From assembly GCA_030824965.1 (NCBI GenBank), contig JAPJQV010000002.1, positions 124,001 to 188,000 of the forward strand: a stretch of DNA of 64,000 bases, written 5' to 3'. The notes beneath the pieces were generated by a model that ran no database searches, had not been told where the DNA came from, and saw nothing but the letters and a program-made list of their open reading frames with translations. The position numbers and the translations under genes were made by a program. This document shows positions 17,623-27,163 of this stretch, piece by piece; the first letter of the stretch is position 1; the number at the start of each line of letters is the position of its first letter. This stretch comes from Micavibrio sp. Its GTDB lineage: Bacteria; Pseudomonadota; Alphaproteobacteria; Micavibrionales; Micavibrionaceae.

Positions 17623-18324
17623 ATGCGCGTATTATTAGTAGAAGACGACAGCTCCACCGCCAAGTCGATTGAAATGATCTTAAAATCTGAAGGTTATATG
17701 GTCGAAACCACCGATTTGGGTGAGGACGCCTATGAACTCGGGAAATTTTATGAGTATGACATTATTGTACTCGATCTTATGTTACCCGACATGCATGGTT
17801 ATGACGTGCTGAAGAAATTACGAAACGATAAGGTCAATATTCCAATCCTTATTCTCTCCGGCCTTGCTGAGCTCGATTCTAAAATTAAAGGTCTGGGTTT
17901 CGGTGCCGATGATTACCTAACAAAGCCATTTGAAAAAGCCGAACTGATCGCCCGGATTAAAGCAATCGTTCGCCGTTCCCAAGGTCACGCCCAATCCAAG
18001 ATTCAAATTGGCCGTGTTGCCGTCAACCTTGACAGCCGCACCGTCGATGTGGATGGCAAACCTGTTCACCTGACTGGTAAGGAATACGGTATTCTTGAAC
18101 TTCTCGCCCTTCGCAAAGGCACGACCCTAACCAAGGAGATGTTCTTAAACCATCTTTATGGCGGCATGGACGAACCCGAAGTCAAAATCATCGACGTCTT
18201 TATCTGCAAACTGCGCAAGAAACTCGAACAGGCCGCAGGCGGCGAAAACTATATCGAAACCGTCTGGGGCCGCGGCTATGTCCTGAGAGAACCCCAAGGC
18301 GCAGGGCAAAAAGCATCAGCCTAA
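17623..18324 (+). CDS. ctrA: Cell-cycle response regulator CtrA
   Basis: CtrA is the DNA-binding master regulator of the alphaproteobacterial cell cycle and motility, phosphorylated through CckA-ChpT. The receiver domain (1-118) has the acidic pair at 8-9, phospho-acceptor Asp51 and Lys in DDYLTKPF. The OmpR-type DNA-binding domain carries HLTGKEYGILELLALRKGTT and a KEMFLNHLYGGMDEPEVKII run that is near-identical in Caulobacter CtrA, followed by VWGRGYVLREP. The C-terminus ends KASA, hinting at an Ala-Ala-like degradation signal, not an exact one. An AGGGAGA ribosome site precedes the ATG. chpT is encoded in the same window at 42317. Confidence 0.97.
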   Translation: MRVLLVEDDSSTAKSIEMILKSEGYMVETTDLGEDAYELGKFYEYDIIVLDLMLPDMHGYDVLKKLRNDKVNIPILILSGLAELDSKIKGLGFGADDYLTKPFEKAELIARIKAIVRRSQGHAQSKIQIGRVAVNLDSRTVDVDGKPVHLTGKEYGILELLALRKGTTLTKEMFLNHLYGGMDEPEVKIIDVFICKLRKKLEQAAGGENYIETVWGRGYVLREPQGAGQKASA

Positions 18325-18348
18325 TACTCTACGATTAATTCCATTATC

Positions 18349-18368
18349 ATCCCCGCGAAAGCGGGGAT
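18349..18368. repeat. GAAA-loop palindrome after ctrA
   Basis: The arms ATCCCCGC and GCGGGGAT are perfect and enclose GAAA. Downstream CTCTCTTTCT is T-rich, so it may also end the ctrA transcript. Same core as the hairpin at 9205. Confidence 0.6.
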
Positions 18369-18407
18369 CTCTCTTTCTAAAGATTGGGATATAGGTTACT
18401 TATAATT

Positions 18408-18974
18408 ATGAAGAACCTACCAAATATAATTACCGTCAGCCGTCTCGTAAGCCTGCCTTTTTTACTGCTTTTAATGTTTGTGCCTACTGCATGGGCGGCA
18501 TGGGCGGCGCTTTTTCTCTATACTTTAGGCTGCATCACCGACTGGTTTGACGGTTATCTTGCGCGAAAAATGAAGATCGAATCCGCTTTTGGAAAATTCC
18601 TCGATCCGATCGCTGATAAAATTTTCGTTATCACGGTCATTCTCTGCCTTGTGGCGACGGGTAAACTTGATGGAGTCTGGATCATCCCTCCCCTTCTGAT
18701 TATAACCCGCGAATTTTTAATCTCTGGCTTGCGCGAATTTCTTGGACCTAAGAATATTTCCGTGCCCGTCTCCAAACTCGCAAAATATAAAACCGGATTC
18801 CAGATGACCGCACTCGGTTTTTTGATCATGGGGCAATACGGCGATGCGACACTTGCATGGACCCATATCTCGACGCTGACCTGGGGACACATGATAATAA
18901 CGGTCGCAGCCATTCTTACCATCCAGACAGGCTGGGATTATCTCAAAGTCGGTTTCCATCATTTACGGGATTAA
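18408..18974 (+). CDS. pgsA: CDP-diacylglycerol-glycerol-3-phosphate 3-phosphatidyltransferase
   Basis: PgsA makes phosphatidylglycerophosphate, the committed step to phosphatidylglycerol, in the inner membrane. The CDP-alcohol phosphotransferase motif D-x2-D-G-x2-A-R-x8-G-x3-D-x3-D is complete at residues 45-70. The product has four to five hydrophobic segments and about 188 residues, normal for the family. I take the ATG at 18408 (MKNLPNIITVSR, the typical PgsA opening) rather than a TTG eight codons upstream. pyrD follows 3 bases after the stop. Confidence 0.93.
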   Translation: MKNLPNIITVSRLVSLPFLLLLMFVPTAWAAWAALFLYTLGCITDWFDGYLARKMKIESAFGKFLDPIADKIFVITVILCLVATGKLDGVWIIPPLLIITREFLISGLREFLGPKNISVPVSKLAKYKTGFQMTALGFLIMGQYGDATLAWTHISTLTWGHMIITVAAILTIQTGWDYLKVGFHHLRD

Positions 18975-18977
18975 GCT

Positions 18978-20045
18978 TTGTTCAACATACTAAAACCCGT
19001 TCTCTTTTCTTTAGACGCCGAAAAAGCGCATCATCTGACTATTCAGGCGCTCAAAAAAAACATCGTTCCGCCAATTCAAGCCATCAATGATCCAACTTTG
19101 CGTATGGAACTATGCGGGCGCGTATTTCTCAACCCCGTAGGCCTTGCCGCAGGCTTTGATAAAAACGCCGAAGTTATTTTACCGATGCTTAAACTTGGTT
19201 TTGGTTTCGTCGAAGTCGGAACTGTGACGATCAAGCCGCAAACCGGCAATCCAAAACCCCGCGTCTTCCGTGATCCGAAACACGGCGCGGTCATTAACCG
19301 CATGGGCTTTCCTAATAAAGGGGTCGGCACTTTCAAATCAAACCTGCACAAATTCTTGGTTGGTAAACCGCGCCCGCAAGGTGTCGTCGGCATCAATATC
19401 GGCATGAACAAAGACCAAACAGATCCGGCCGCTGACTATACTGCGCTTATTCGCACGCTCGGCCCTCTATCGGATTACATCACGATTAATATCTCCTCGC
19501 CCAATACGCCTGGCCTTCGTAATTTGCAGGAAAAAGAACCGCTCACAGAACTCCTTTCTGCGGTTTTAGACGAGCGCAAAAAATCATGCGGCATCCATCC
19601 GCCACCGATCTTCGTCAAACTCGCGCCCGATCTTGACGATGATCAAGTTAAAGATATTGCTGATGTTTTACTTAGCTTGAAAATCGACGGTGTTATCCTG
19701 ACCAATACTACTTTGTATCGCCCTGAAGAATTGCCGGAAGAATTCCGTTCACAAAAAGGAGGCCTTTCCGGTGCCCCGCTAACCGATCTATCAACAGCTA
19801 TGATCCGCCGTTTTTATACCTTAACGAACGGCAGAATTCCCATTATCGGCGCAGGTGGCATTTCATCCGGCGAAGACGCCTATGCTAAAATCCGCGCCGG
19901 CGCTTCTCTTGTACAGCTTTATAGTGGTCTAATTTTCCATGGTCCAGGCTTAATCCGGAAAATAAATCTGGACTTATTGGAACTCTTGCGGTCAGATGGC
20001 TTTAGTCATATTACAGAAGCCGTCGGGGCTGATCATAAGATTTAA
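18978..20045 (+). CDS. pyrD: Dihydroorotate dehydrogenase (quinone), class 2
   Basis: PyrD oxidises dihydroorotate to orotate in pyrimidine synthesis, passing electrons to membrane quinone through FMN. The 355 residues match class 2: an N-terminal membrane-binding helix pair, an NPVGLAAGFDKN segment near 53-64, NISSPNTPGLR with the catalytic Ser region, and the FMN-binding end GAGGISSGEDAYAKIRAGAS. The start codon is TTG; this is preferred because the translated N-terminus aligns with the family's first helix and leaves 3 bases to pgsA. Confidence 0.96.
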   Translation: MFNILKPVLFSLDAEKAHHLTIQALKKNIVPPIQAINDPTLRMELCGRVFLNPVGLAAGFDKNAEVILPMLKLGFGFVEVGTVTIKPQTGNPKPRVFRDPKHGAVINRMGFPNKGVGTFKSNLHKFLVGKPRPQGVVGINIGMNKDQTDPAADYTALIRTLGPLSDYITINISSPNTPGLRNLQEKEPLTELLSAVLDERKKSCGIHPPPIFVKLAPDLDDDQVKDIADVLLSLKIDGVILTNTTLYRPEELPEEFRSQKGGLSGAPLTDLSTAMIRRFYTLTNGRIPIIGAGGISSGEDAYAKIRAGASLVQLYSGLIFHGPGLIRKINLDLLELLRSDGFSHITEAVGADHKI

Positions 20046-20050
20046 GAGTA

Positions 20051-21361
20051 ATGTTCGATTTTATTTCTAAACACTCCACAATCTGGCTTTCGCTTTATCT
20101 CTGCGGCTGTGTGTTGATGGTTGCTTTCATCGGTGGCACGTTTGGCGGGTCCGTGGCGGGAACAGTTGCGGGTTTTCTAGTCTTGGCCGGAACTGTAGGA
20201 TATGAAATGTTATCCCGTTACAATTCCGAGAAAAAGATTAAAGCGCAGCTTTCCTCAATCGGCATCAATCATAATCGTCTGACCCGTGAAATGGCCCGCA
20301 CCCGCGGTGAGATGGACGGGCTGAAAGATGATATGGCGCGTGCAGCAGCCTTGCTTAAAAAACAACAAGCTACGCAAACGGCGCAAGCTCCGCGTCAAGC
20401 GCCATTGGGCGAAAGCATCGCCAGCCGCATTCAACAATCTTTCGAAAAAATGGGGATGAAACCCCGGGCTACCGTGGCCGACACATCCCGCAAATATGAA
20501 GACTTAACCGTTGCTTCCGCTTCCCGCAGTGATGCCATTTTTGCCGAGAGCGATGATATTGAAATGGACCGCCGCATGATATCGCATCCGGCAAGCTACA
20601 GTGACACAATCGTATCGGAGCTGATCCATCACGCCGTACATAACGACCGGATCGAAATTTTCGCACAACCGATTGTCAAACTTCCATCACGCCGTCTGAT
20701 CTATCTGGAGCTATTCGCACGTATCCGCGCCAAGGCAGGCGTTTACTTAAGCGCGGACCGTTATCGCGAACTCGCCGAAAAAGAAACCTTGATGGCCGAT
20801 GTCGATCATTTGCTTTTAATTCATGTCCTCGACAGCATTCGTTCCGATGCGCGCCGCAATGTCGAGCTAGGATATTTTCTCAATATTGCTGTTTCTTCTT
20901 TGAAAGATCCTGCCTTTATGAGCGATCTTCTGGAATTTATTAAACGCAACCGCGATCTGTCACAAAACCTGATTTTTGAAATCAAGCAAGCCGAGTTCAA
21001 TAATTTAAGTCCGCAAATGATGGCGGTCATGCAAGGACTAGGGCAAACCGGCTGCCGCTTCTCCATCGACAATATCGATAATCCAAATCTGGACGTTACG
21101 AAATTGCAAAAATTGCGCATTGAATTCATCAAGCTCGACGCCGCTAAATTAATCTCGCTGGCTGCGACCTCGGAAGGCGAAGCGCTCATCGCCCGTTTGA
21201 AAAACCGTCTTGATGCCGCGCATATCACCTTGATTGCCGAGAAAATGGAGAATGAGAAAGACGTTGTCGAACTTCTAGACTTCGACGTGGAATACGGCGA
21301 AGGCTATCTGTTCGGCAAACCTGACCTTGAAATCGCATACCGTCCTAAGAGAGCCGCTTAA
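20051..21361 (+). CDS. TipF-like EAL-domain protein
   Basis: The 436 residues have two N-terminal membrane segments (about 12-30 and 34-50), a coiled coil (about 57-105), a linker, and an EAL domain from about 195. Key EAL residues are only partly kept: the Glu of the EAL motif is in YLELFARI and an Asn in FLNIAVSS, but the catalytic DDFGTG loop is replaced by IDNIDNP and the AEGVE motif is AEKME. This suggests a c-di-GMP receptor rather than a phosphodiesterase. The architecture is that of Caulobacter TipF, which helps position the flagellum. The stop overlaps the next gene (TAATG). Confidence 0.75.
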   Translation: MFDFISKHSTIWLSLYLCGCVLMVAFIGGTFGGSVAGTVAGFLVLAGTVGYEMLSRYNSEKKIKAQLSSIGINHNRLTREMARTRGEMDGLKDDMARAAALLKKQQATQTAQAPRQAPLGESIASRIQQSFEKMGMKPRATVADTSRKYEDLTVASASRSDAIFAESDDIEMDRRMISHPASYSDTIVSELIHHAVHNDRIEIFAQPIVKLPSRRLIYLELFARIRAKAGVYLSADRYRELAEKETLMADVDHLLLIHVLDSIRSDARRNVELGYFLNIAVSSLKDPAFMSDLLEFIKRNRDLSQNLIFEIKQAEFNNLSPQMMAVMQGLGQTGCRFSIDNIDNPNLDVTKLQKLRIEFIKLDAAKLISLAATSEGEALIARLKNRLDAAHITLIAEKMENEKDVVELLDFDVEYGEGYLFGKPDLEIAYRPKRAA

Positions 21362-22221
21362 TGGCATCGATCCCTCATCTGTCCGGCTTGCGCGATACGA
21401 CAGATCAATATGATTATTATTTCCTCGATATCTACGGCTTGCTGCATAACGGCCAGCGCCTGAACCCCGGAACGATCGTTTGTCTCGAGGCTTTGAAAAA
21501 CCATGGCAAGAAAACCTGCCTTGTTTCGAACACACCGAAGATGCCGGAAGATACGATGCGCGATCTGGAACGCTATGGCATCGAGCGTTCAATGTATGAC
21601 GAGATTGTCACCGCCGGCGCTTCGGCTCATCTGGAACTTAAAGAAAATTATCAAGGCAGCAATGTTCTGTTCATAGGTTCGCCTGAGTTCGCCGGTCCTA
21701 TGCGCGGCTTGGATATACGCCAAGCCGCGTCGATTGATGATGCCGATTTTATTTTGAACTCCATCCCCGGCTCCATGCAGTTTGATGAAGGTGAATTACT
21801 CGCCCTGTTGCATGAAGGAAAAAGCCGCGACTTAAAAATGGTCTGCGCCAATCCCGATCTCGTCGTTCACATCGGTGATACGCTCGTCACCTGCGCCGGA
21901 ACCTACGCCGCGCTCTATGAACAAATCGGCGGCGATGTCAGCTATCACGGCAAGCCATATCCATCCATCTACGATCTTGCGAGAGAGAAACTCGGCAACC
22001 CGCCGAAAGAGAAAATCTGCGCCCTTGGCGACGCCCTTCATACGGACATCCGCGGCGCCTGCAATTACGGAATTGACGGCATTTGGGCGCTCACCGGCAT
22101 TCACTGGGAAGAGCTGCGTTATGAACATAACCCCGGCATGCCCGATATGACCCGCGTTGTCCAAGCATTGGCTCAAAGCCCGCACAAACCCGCCGCCACG
22201 ATTACAGGATTTAACTGGTAA
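21361..22221 (+). CDS. HAD-superfamily class IIA hydrolase
   Basis: The 286-residue product resembles the TIGR01459 group of HAD-IIA proteins: DYYFLDIYGLLHNGQRLNPG near 18-37 (motif I with the nucleophile Asp region), VSNTPKM near 59-65 (motif II), GKPYPSIYDLA near 201-211 and CALGDALHTDIRGA near 226-239 (motif IV). HAD-IIA enzymes are phosphatases of sugars and nucleotides; the substrate here is unknown. Its ATG overlaps the TipF-like stop by one base, indicating co-translation. Confidence 0.85.
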   Translation: MASIPHLSGLRDTTDQYDYYFLDIYGLLHNGQRLNPGTIVCLEALKNHGKKTCLVSNTPKMPEDTMRDLERYGIERSMYDEIVTAGASAHLELKENYQGSNVLFIGSPEFAGPMRGLDIRQAASIDDADFILNSIPGSMQFDEGELLALLHEGKSRDLKMVCANPDLVVHIGDTLVTCAGTYAALYEQIGGDVSYHGKPYPSIYDLAREKLGNPPKEKICALGDALHTDIRGACNYGIDGIWALTGIHWEELRYEHNPGMPDMTRVVQALAQSPHKPAATITGFNW

Positions 22222-22285
22222 TAGCTTTTTTCGCAGGGATGACATTCACGATAGAGAATGTTAAAAATTAAGGCAGAGGTCCTTC

Positions 22286-24073
22286 ATGAAAAAACTCCTG
22301 CTTACCGCTTGCTGCCTACTTCTCACCACACAGGTTTTTGCCGCCGATGCCAAACATGGCATTGCCCTACACGGCGAGCCGAAATATCCGGCCAATTTTA
22401 CACATTTCGAATATACCAATCCCGATGCCCCCAAAGGCGGCACGCTGAACCTCTCTTCAATCGGGTCTTTCGACTCACTCAACCCTTTTATCGTCAAGGG
22501 CAATCCGGCTGACGGCGTACAAACGCTCGTCTTCCAAACTTTGATGGAGCAGTCCTATGATGAACCATTTTCGATGTATGGTGTTCTGGCCGAAAGCGTC
22601 GAACGAGCCGACGATAATTCTTCCATTACTTTCAATCTGCGCTCTATTGCCAAATGGGCGGATGGAAAACCTGTCAGCTCTGAAGACGTCGTCTGGACAT
22701 TCAACACTTTGATGAAAGACGGTACGCCGTTCTACAAAGCCTATTACGCCGATATCGAAAAAGTCATCGCCGAAACTCCTCTTCGCGTGAAATTCACTTT
22801 CAAGACAAAAGAGAATAATGAACTGCCAATGATTATTGGCCAGCTTCCTATTCTCCCGAAGCACTATTATACGGATGGCAAACATAAATTCGAAGTGACG
22901 ACACTCGAAGCCCCTCTTGGTTCTGGCCCATATAAAATTTCATCTATCGCGCCGGGCCGCTCTATAACTTACGAACGCGTGAAAGACTGGTGGGGTAAGG
23001 ATTTGCCCGTTTTTAAAGGCCGTTATAATTTTGACAAGATCACCTATACTTATTTCCGCGACCAGAATGTCCAACTGGAAGCTTTCTTCGCCGGCAATTA
23101 CGATATCCAGCTCGAAATGATCGCCAAGGCCTGGGCGACGTCCTATAACGCCCCGCCCGTTCTCGATGGTCGTATCCATAAGGAAATCATTCCAAACCAG
23201 CGTCCGCAAGGCTCGCAAAGCTGGGTGTATAATCTTCGAAAATCTATCTTCAAAGACAAGGAAGTCCGTAAAGCCCTTTCTTATGCTTTCGATTTTGAAT
23301 GGGAGAATAAGCAATTTGCCTATGGCGCCTATAAGCGCACGCGCAGTTTTTTTGAAAATTCAGACCTTGCCTCAAGGGGACTTCCCAAAGGCAAAGAACT
23401 CCAAATCCTTGAAAAATACCGCGGGAAGATTCCCGAAGAGGTTTTTACAACCGAATTTCAGCCGCCTAAATCAGACGGCTCAGGCGCCAACCGTGCCAAT
23501 CTAAAAACCGCGATGGATATATTGGAAAAAGCCGGATACAAGACCGGCACCGACGGTATCCGCGTCCATGAAAAAACCGGACAGCGTCTACAGTTTGAGT
23601 TCTTGGACGCCAATCCCGCTTTCGAACGCTGGACATTGCCTTTTATTCAGAACCTGAGAAAGATCGGTGTCGCCGCGACTTTCCGTCCAGCCGATGACGC
23701 CCAATATCAGCGCCGCATTCAAAGCTTCGATTTCGACGTGACTTCGACCATTATCGCGCAAAGTGACAGCCCCGGAAACGAACAGCGCGAATTCTGGTCA
23801 TCTTCAAGGGCCGATATGCAAGGCTCGCGTAATCTGATCGGGATTAAAGACCCGGTCATTGACGATCTGGTCGAGAAAATTATCACTGCCCGCACGCGCG
23901 AAGACCTCGTTGCCCATGTTCATGCATTAGACCGTATTTTGCAATGGAATTACTATGTCATTCCGCAATGGTATTTCGGCGGCTGGCGTCTTGCATGGTG
24001 GAAGAAACTCGACCATCCGAAACTCTCCGGCATGACCCCGGCGATTGCCGATACGTGGTGGGTAAAACAATAA
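22286..24073 (+). CDS. yejA: YejA-like periplasmic oligopeptide-binding protein
   Basis: This is a family 5 solute-binding protein of 595 residues with a clear signal peptide (MKKLLLTACCLLLTTQVFA, cleavage after residue 19). The mature N-terminus, with KHGIALHGEPKYPANFTHFE and NPDAPKGG, is characteristic of YejA, the binding protein of the YejABEF importer that takes up peptides and microcin C in enterobacteria. yejB and yejE follow at 27164 and 28272 after three unrelated genes. The stop overlaps the kdsB start. Confidence 0.9.
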   Translation: MKKLLLTACCLLLTTQVFAADAKHGIALHGEPKYPANFTHFEYTNPDAPKGGTLNLSSIGSFDSLNPFIVKGNPADGVQTLVFQTLMEQSYDEPFSMYGVLAESVERADDNSSITFNLRSIAKWADGKPVSSEDVVWTFNTLMKDGTPFYKAYYADIEKVIAETPLRVKFTFKTKENNELPMIIGQLPILPKHYYTDGKHKFEVTTLEAPLGSGPYKISSIAPGRSITYERVKDWWGKDLPVFKGRYNFDKITYTYFRDQNVQLEAFFAGNYDIQLEMIAKAWATSYNAPPVLDGRIHKEIIPNQRPQGSQSWVYNLRKSIFKDKEVRKALSYAFDFEWENKQFAYGAYKRTRSFFENSDLASRGLPKGKELQILEKYRGKIPEEVFTTEFQPPKSDGSGANRANLKTAMDILEKAGYKTGTDGIRVHEKTGQRLQFEFLDANPAFERWTLPFIQNLRKIGVAATFRPADDAQYQRRIQSFDFDVTSTIIAQSDSPGNEQREFWSSSRADMQGSRNLIGIKDPVIDDLVEKIITARTREDLVAHVHALDRILQWNYYVIPQWYFGGWRLAWWKKLDHPKLSGMTPAIADTWWVKQ

Positions 24074-24855
24074 TGATTGCTATCATTATCCCTGCCCGTT
24101 ACGCCTCCACGCGCTTTCCCGGCAAGCCGCTTGCTATGCTCGGCGGCAAGCCTATTCTTTCTCATGTCTACGAGAATGCAAGCAAAGCCGCAGAAGGTCT
24201 TTATAATGTGACCGTGACCGTTGCCACGGATGATGAGCGTATCGCTAGCCTGTGCAATGAGACCGGCATGAATTATCTGAAAACCTCGCAAGATTGCCAT
24301 ACTGGCACAGACCGCGTGATCGAAGCGGCTTCCCTATTGCTAGAACAACCAGATTTTGTTTTGAACATGCAAGGCGATGCACCATTTACACCCCCTGACT
24401 TCGTCCGCGCCATGATCGACGAACATCTCGCCGACCCCCAAGCCGACATTGTTACTCCTGTCACGCAGCTTTCATGGGATGCGCTCGACAAGCTGCGCGA
24501 AGATAAAAAAACCACGCCTTTCAGCGGGACGACCGCCGTACTCGACCCCAACCGTAACGCTCTTTGGTTTTCAAAAAATATTATTCCCAGTATTCGTAAG
24601 GAAGACCGGACGAAAAACCTCTCTCCCGTTTATCGTCATATTGGACTCTACGGTTATAAATTCGACGCTTTGCAGAAATATAAAACGCTTGCGCCATCCT
24701 GTTACGAAGAACTCGAAGGCCTTGAACAACTTCGTGCCTTGGAAAATGGCATGCGCATCAAAGCCGTGATCGTCGATTATAAAGGCCGCCCGTCAATGTC
24801 TGGTATCGATTCACCCGAAGACCTTGCCAGAGCGGAAAAACTTCTAAATGCCTAA
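24073..24855 (+). CDS. kdsB: 3-deoxy-manno-octulosonate cytidylyltransferase
   Basis: KdsB activates Kdo to CMP-Kdo for the LPS inner core, in the cytoplasm. The 260-residue product starts MIAIIIPARYASTRFPGKPL, the nucleotide-binding signature of the family, and continues with TGTDRVIEA near 78-86 and FVLNMQGDAP near 97-106. The frame is open farther upstream inside yejA, but family alignment and the TAATG overlap at 24071-24075 fix the ATG at 24073. The 3' end overlaps the next gene by 8 bases. Confidence 0.96.
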   Translation: MIAIIIPARYASTRFPGKPLAMLGGKPILSHVYENASKAAEGLYNVTVTVATDDERIASLCNETGMNYLKTSQDCHTGTDRVIEAASLLLEQPDFVLNMQGDAPFTPPDFVRAMIDEHLADPQADIVTPVTQLSWDALDKLREDKKTTPFSGTTAVLDPNRNALWFSKNIIPSIRKEDRTKNLSPVYRHIGLYGYKFDALQKYKTLAPSCYEELEGLEQLRALENGMRIKAVIVDYKGRPSMSGIDSPEDLARAEKLLNA

Positions 24856-26545
24856 TTCGGCCGCGATAAGAAATTCTATTTCCCCGCTTATTGCCGCTAT
24901 CGCGTTTATTATCTCTATTTTCCCACAAGACGCCGCCAATCCTTTCATGATGACCCCTGTCGCGCTGCTGTCGGTCTACACGTTGCTTAGCGGCAGGCTC
25001 TCGCAAATCAATTACCGCGATCTCGTTCTTTTTCTGACACTGCTTCTCTGGCTCGGCTGGATCTGGGGCGCGATCTTCAGTCCCGTTCCCTTCGCCTCGC
25101 AAGTCACGCTCGTTATCCTCGCTACGATTCCCGTTGCTTACCTTTCGGCTTCGGGGCGCGATATCACCAAATTTTTATATATTGTAATTGCTATCATTTC
25201 TTTATTCGCCTTGGCCTCCATTACCAATCTTCTTTTGAACGGCTATTATTCCCGCGCGAAATTTTTCTTCGACGACGAAAATATCCTTGGCGGGCTGATT
25301 GCCGTCGCCATTCCGGTTCTCTTGAGTTTTTGCTTCACCGCCCAGACACGGAAAGCAAAAATTATCACGGGCGTTATTTTTGCGATCCTCATCGGCGGCC
25401 TGCTTGCAACGCAAAGCCGTTCCGCTTTTATAGGTGTAATGATCGGGATTGCAGCGCTTCTATTCAAGAGCCGCGCCTTGATTTCACGGCGCTCGCTTAA
25501 ATTATTTATTCTTCCTGCTATTCTCTTATTCGCCAGTATTTTCTTCACCTATTTCGGCGACCGGCTTTTGATGATGCTGGAATTCGACAAAGACGTCATG
25601 GGCCGCTTCGTCTTATATTCATCGGCGCTCAGGATGATTGCGATTGATCCGCTGCACGGCGTCGGCCTTGGGATTTTCCATCTATATTATCCTCATTTCA
25701 AAACCCTTGCCGATAATTCCGCTGGCTTCTGGGTCCATAACGATCCGCTGCAATGGGCGGTGGAGACGGGACTCGGCACTATCGTGGCTTTCTATGCCTT
25801 ATTCGGATATATCATTTACAAATTCCTCCGCCATGATCTGACGCCGCTTCAAACTGGCGCCGGTGCCAGCCTGATCACGATCTTTATCACAGGGCATATC
25901 AATTATAACTTTCATTACACGGCAATCGGCCTAATGACCGGAATTTTTCTGTCTTGTTTTGCACAATACCAAACCGAACTTCAAACCAAAACCAGATATA
26001 TTCCGGCGACTGCATTATTAATTACGATATTACTCCATCTCTGGCTGATCGCTTCATCCGCCCCGACACTTTATCTATGGACCAAAGCTGTCGGTGCTTC
26101 GCAAAAACGCGACATGAAAACTTACGCGGATTATCTGCAACTCTGTATCGACAAAGGCAATCCTGCTTTCCCTGCCTGTCGTATTGAAGCTTCCGGATAT
26201 CTCATCAAAACGATACAAGACCCGCCGAAAGATGTGCTTAACTGGCTCGACACCGCCGAAAAAGCTGCGCCACCGTCGCCGGAAGCCGATATCTGGCGTG
26301 CGCGATATTATCTGAAGAAGAATCCCAATAATCTGGATCTTGTAGAAAAACATTTACGCAAGGCTCTTGAAAAAAATCCGTCGCTCTGGCCGCCGCGCAG
26401 CTTGCTAGTGCAAATCCTGACTGCGCAGAAAAAATATCGGGAAGCTTTCGACACGCTGGAGCCAGCCCGAAAATGGCAGATAAACCATGATTTTCTAGAT
26501 GAATTCTATAAACTGGAACGCGATCTTCAGGAGAAAGTAAAATAA
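24848..26545 (+). CDS. O-antigen ligase-like (Wzy_C) membrane protein
   Basis: The 565 residues contain about 11-12 hydrophobic segments up to residue 410, then a soluble C-terminal region with TPR-like helices (about 480-560). The large periplasmic loop region carries DPLHGVGLGIFHLYYPHF and WVHNDPLQWAVETG; the H-N-x-x-x-x-x-x-E-x-G pattern marks the Wzy_C superfamily of O-antigen ligases and polymerases, which join lipid-linked glycans to acceptors. Its overlap with kdsB makes an LPS role likely; glycoprotein transfer is an alternative. Its TAA overlaps the next ATG. Confidence 0.8.
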   Translation: MPNSAAIRNSISPLIAAIAFIISIFPQDAANPFMMTPVALLSVYTLLSGRLSQINYRDLVLFLTLLLWLGWIWGAIFSPVPFASQVTLVILATIPVAYLSASGRDITKFLYIVIAIISLFALASITNLLLNGYYSRAKFFFDDENILGGLIAVAIPVLLSFCFTAQTRKAKIITGVIFAILIGGLLATQSRSAFIGVMIGIAALLFKSRALISRRSLKLFILPAILLFASIFFTYFGDRLLMMLEFDKDVMGRFVLYSSALRMIAIDPLHGVGLGIFHLYYPHFKTLADNSAGFWVHNDPLQWAVETGLGTIVAFYALFGYIIYKFLRHDLTPLQTGAGASLITIFITGHINYNFHYTAIGLMTGIFLSCFAQYQTELQTKTRYIPATALLITILLHLWLIASSAPTLYLWTKAVGASQKRDMKTYADYLQLCIDKGNPAFPACRIEASGYLIKTIQDPPKDVLNWLDTAEKAAPPSPEADIWRARYYLKKNPNNLDLVEKHLRKALEKNPSLWPPRSLLVQILTAQKKYREAFDTLEPARKWQINHDFLDEFYKLERDLQEKVK

Positions 26546-27147
26546 TGACGACCAAACTTCTTATCGCTCGCCACGGCAACACATTCGGTCCAAATGATAC
26601 GCCCACCCGCGTCGGCGCCCGCACTGATTTGCCCCTGGTTGAAACAGGCCGCGACCAAGCTAAAAAACTCGGTCTTTATTTGAAAGAGCATAATTTGATC
26701 CCCGATCTTATTTTGACATCTCAATTAAAACGCACCAAAGAAATGGCGGAAATTATCAAAGCTGAAATCGGTATACCAATTGAAACTCACCCCCTCGCCA
26801 TTTTCAATGAAATCGATTACGGCCCGGACGAAAATAAAACAGAAGAAGACGTTATCTCGCGTATTGGCAAAGACGCCATCGCCAAATGGGACCGCGAAGC
26901 CATCGTGCCGGAGGGCTGGCTGGCCAATCCTGAAGAAATTCGCCGCAACTGGCAAAACTTCACAAGCGGTCTCGAAGAAGGCGGCACGACCTTGGTAATC
27001 ACCAGCAATGGTATTGCTCGTTTTGCTCCTGTAATAGCCCAAAACCCGGAAGCCGCCGCTTTTCTAAAAATTTCTACTGGCGCCCTTTGCATGTTGGAGC
27101 GGGAACGATCCGGCTGGCTTATCAAGGGATGGAATATCCGTCCATAA
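26545..27147 (+). CDS. Histidine phosphatase (phosphoglycerate mutase-like) protein
   Basis: The N-terminal catalytic motif RHG is in LLIARHGNTFGPN near 5-17, followed by LPLVETGRDQAKKLG and the LTSQLKRTKEMAEII segment near 57-71. The second histidine that this superfamily normally uses (usually in HG) is not obvious: the site reads VITSNGIARF near 150, with Asn in place of His. The 200-residue protein is therefore either inactive or atypical. It overlaps the upstream ligase-like gene by one base. Confidence 0.8.
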   Translation: MTTKLLIARHGNTFGPNDTPTRVGARTDLPLVETGRDQAKKLGLYLKEHNLIPDLILTSQLKRTKEMAEIIKAEIGIPIETHPLAIFNEIDYGPDENKTEEDVISRIGKDAIAKWDREAIVPEGWLANPEEIRRNWQNFTSGLEEGGTTLVITSNGIARFAPVIAQNPEAAAFLKISTGALCMLERERSGWLIKGWNIRP

Positions 27148-27163
27148 TCGGCTATCCTTTCCC

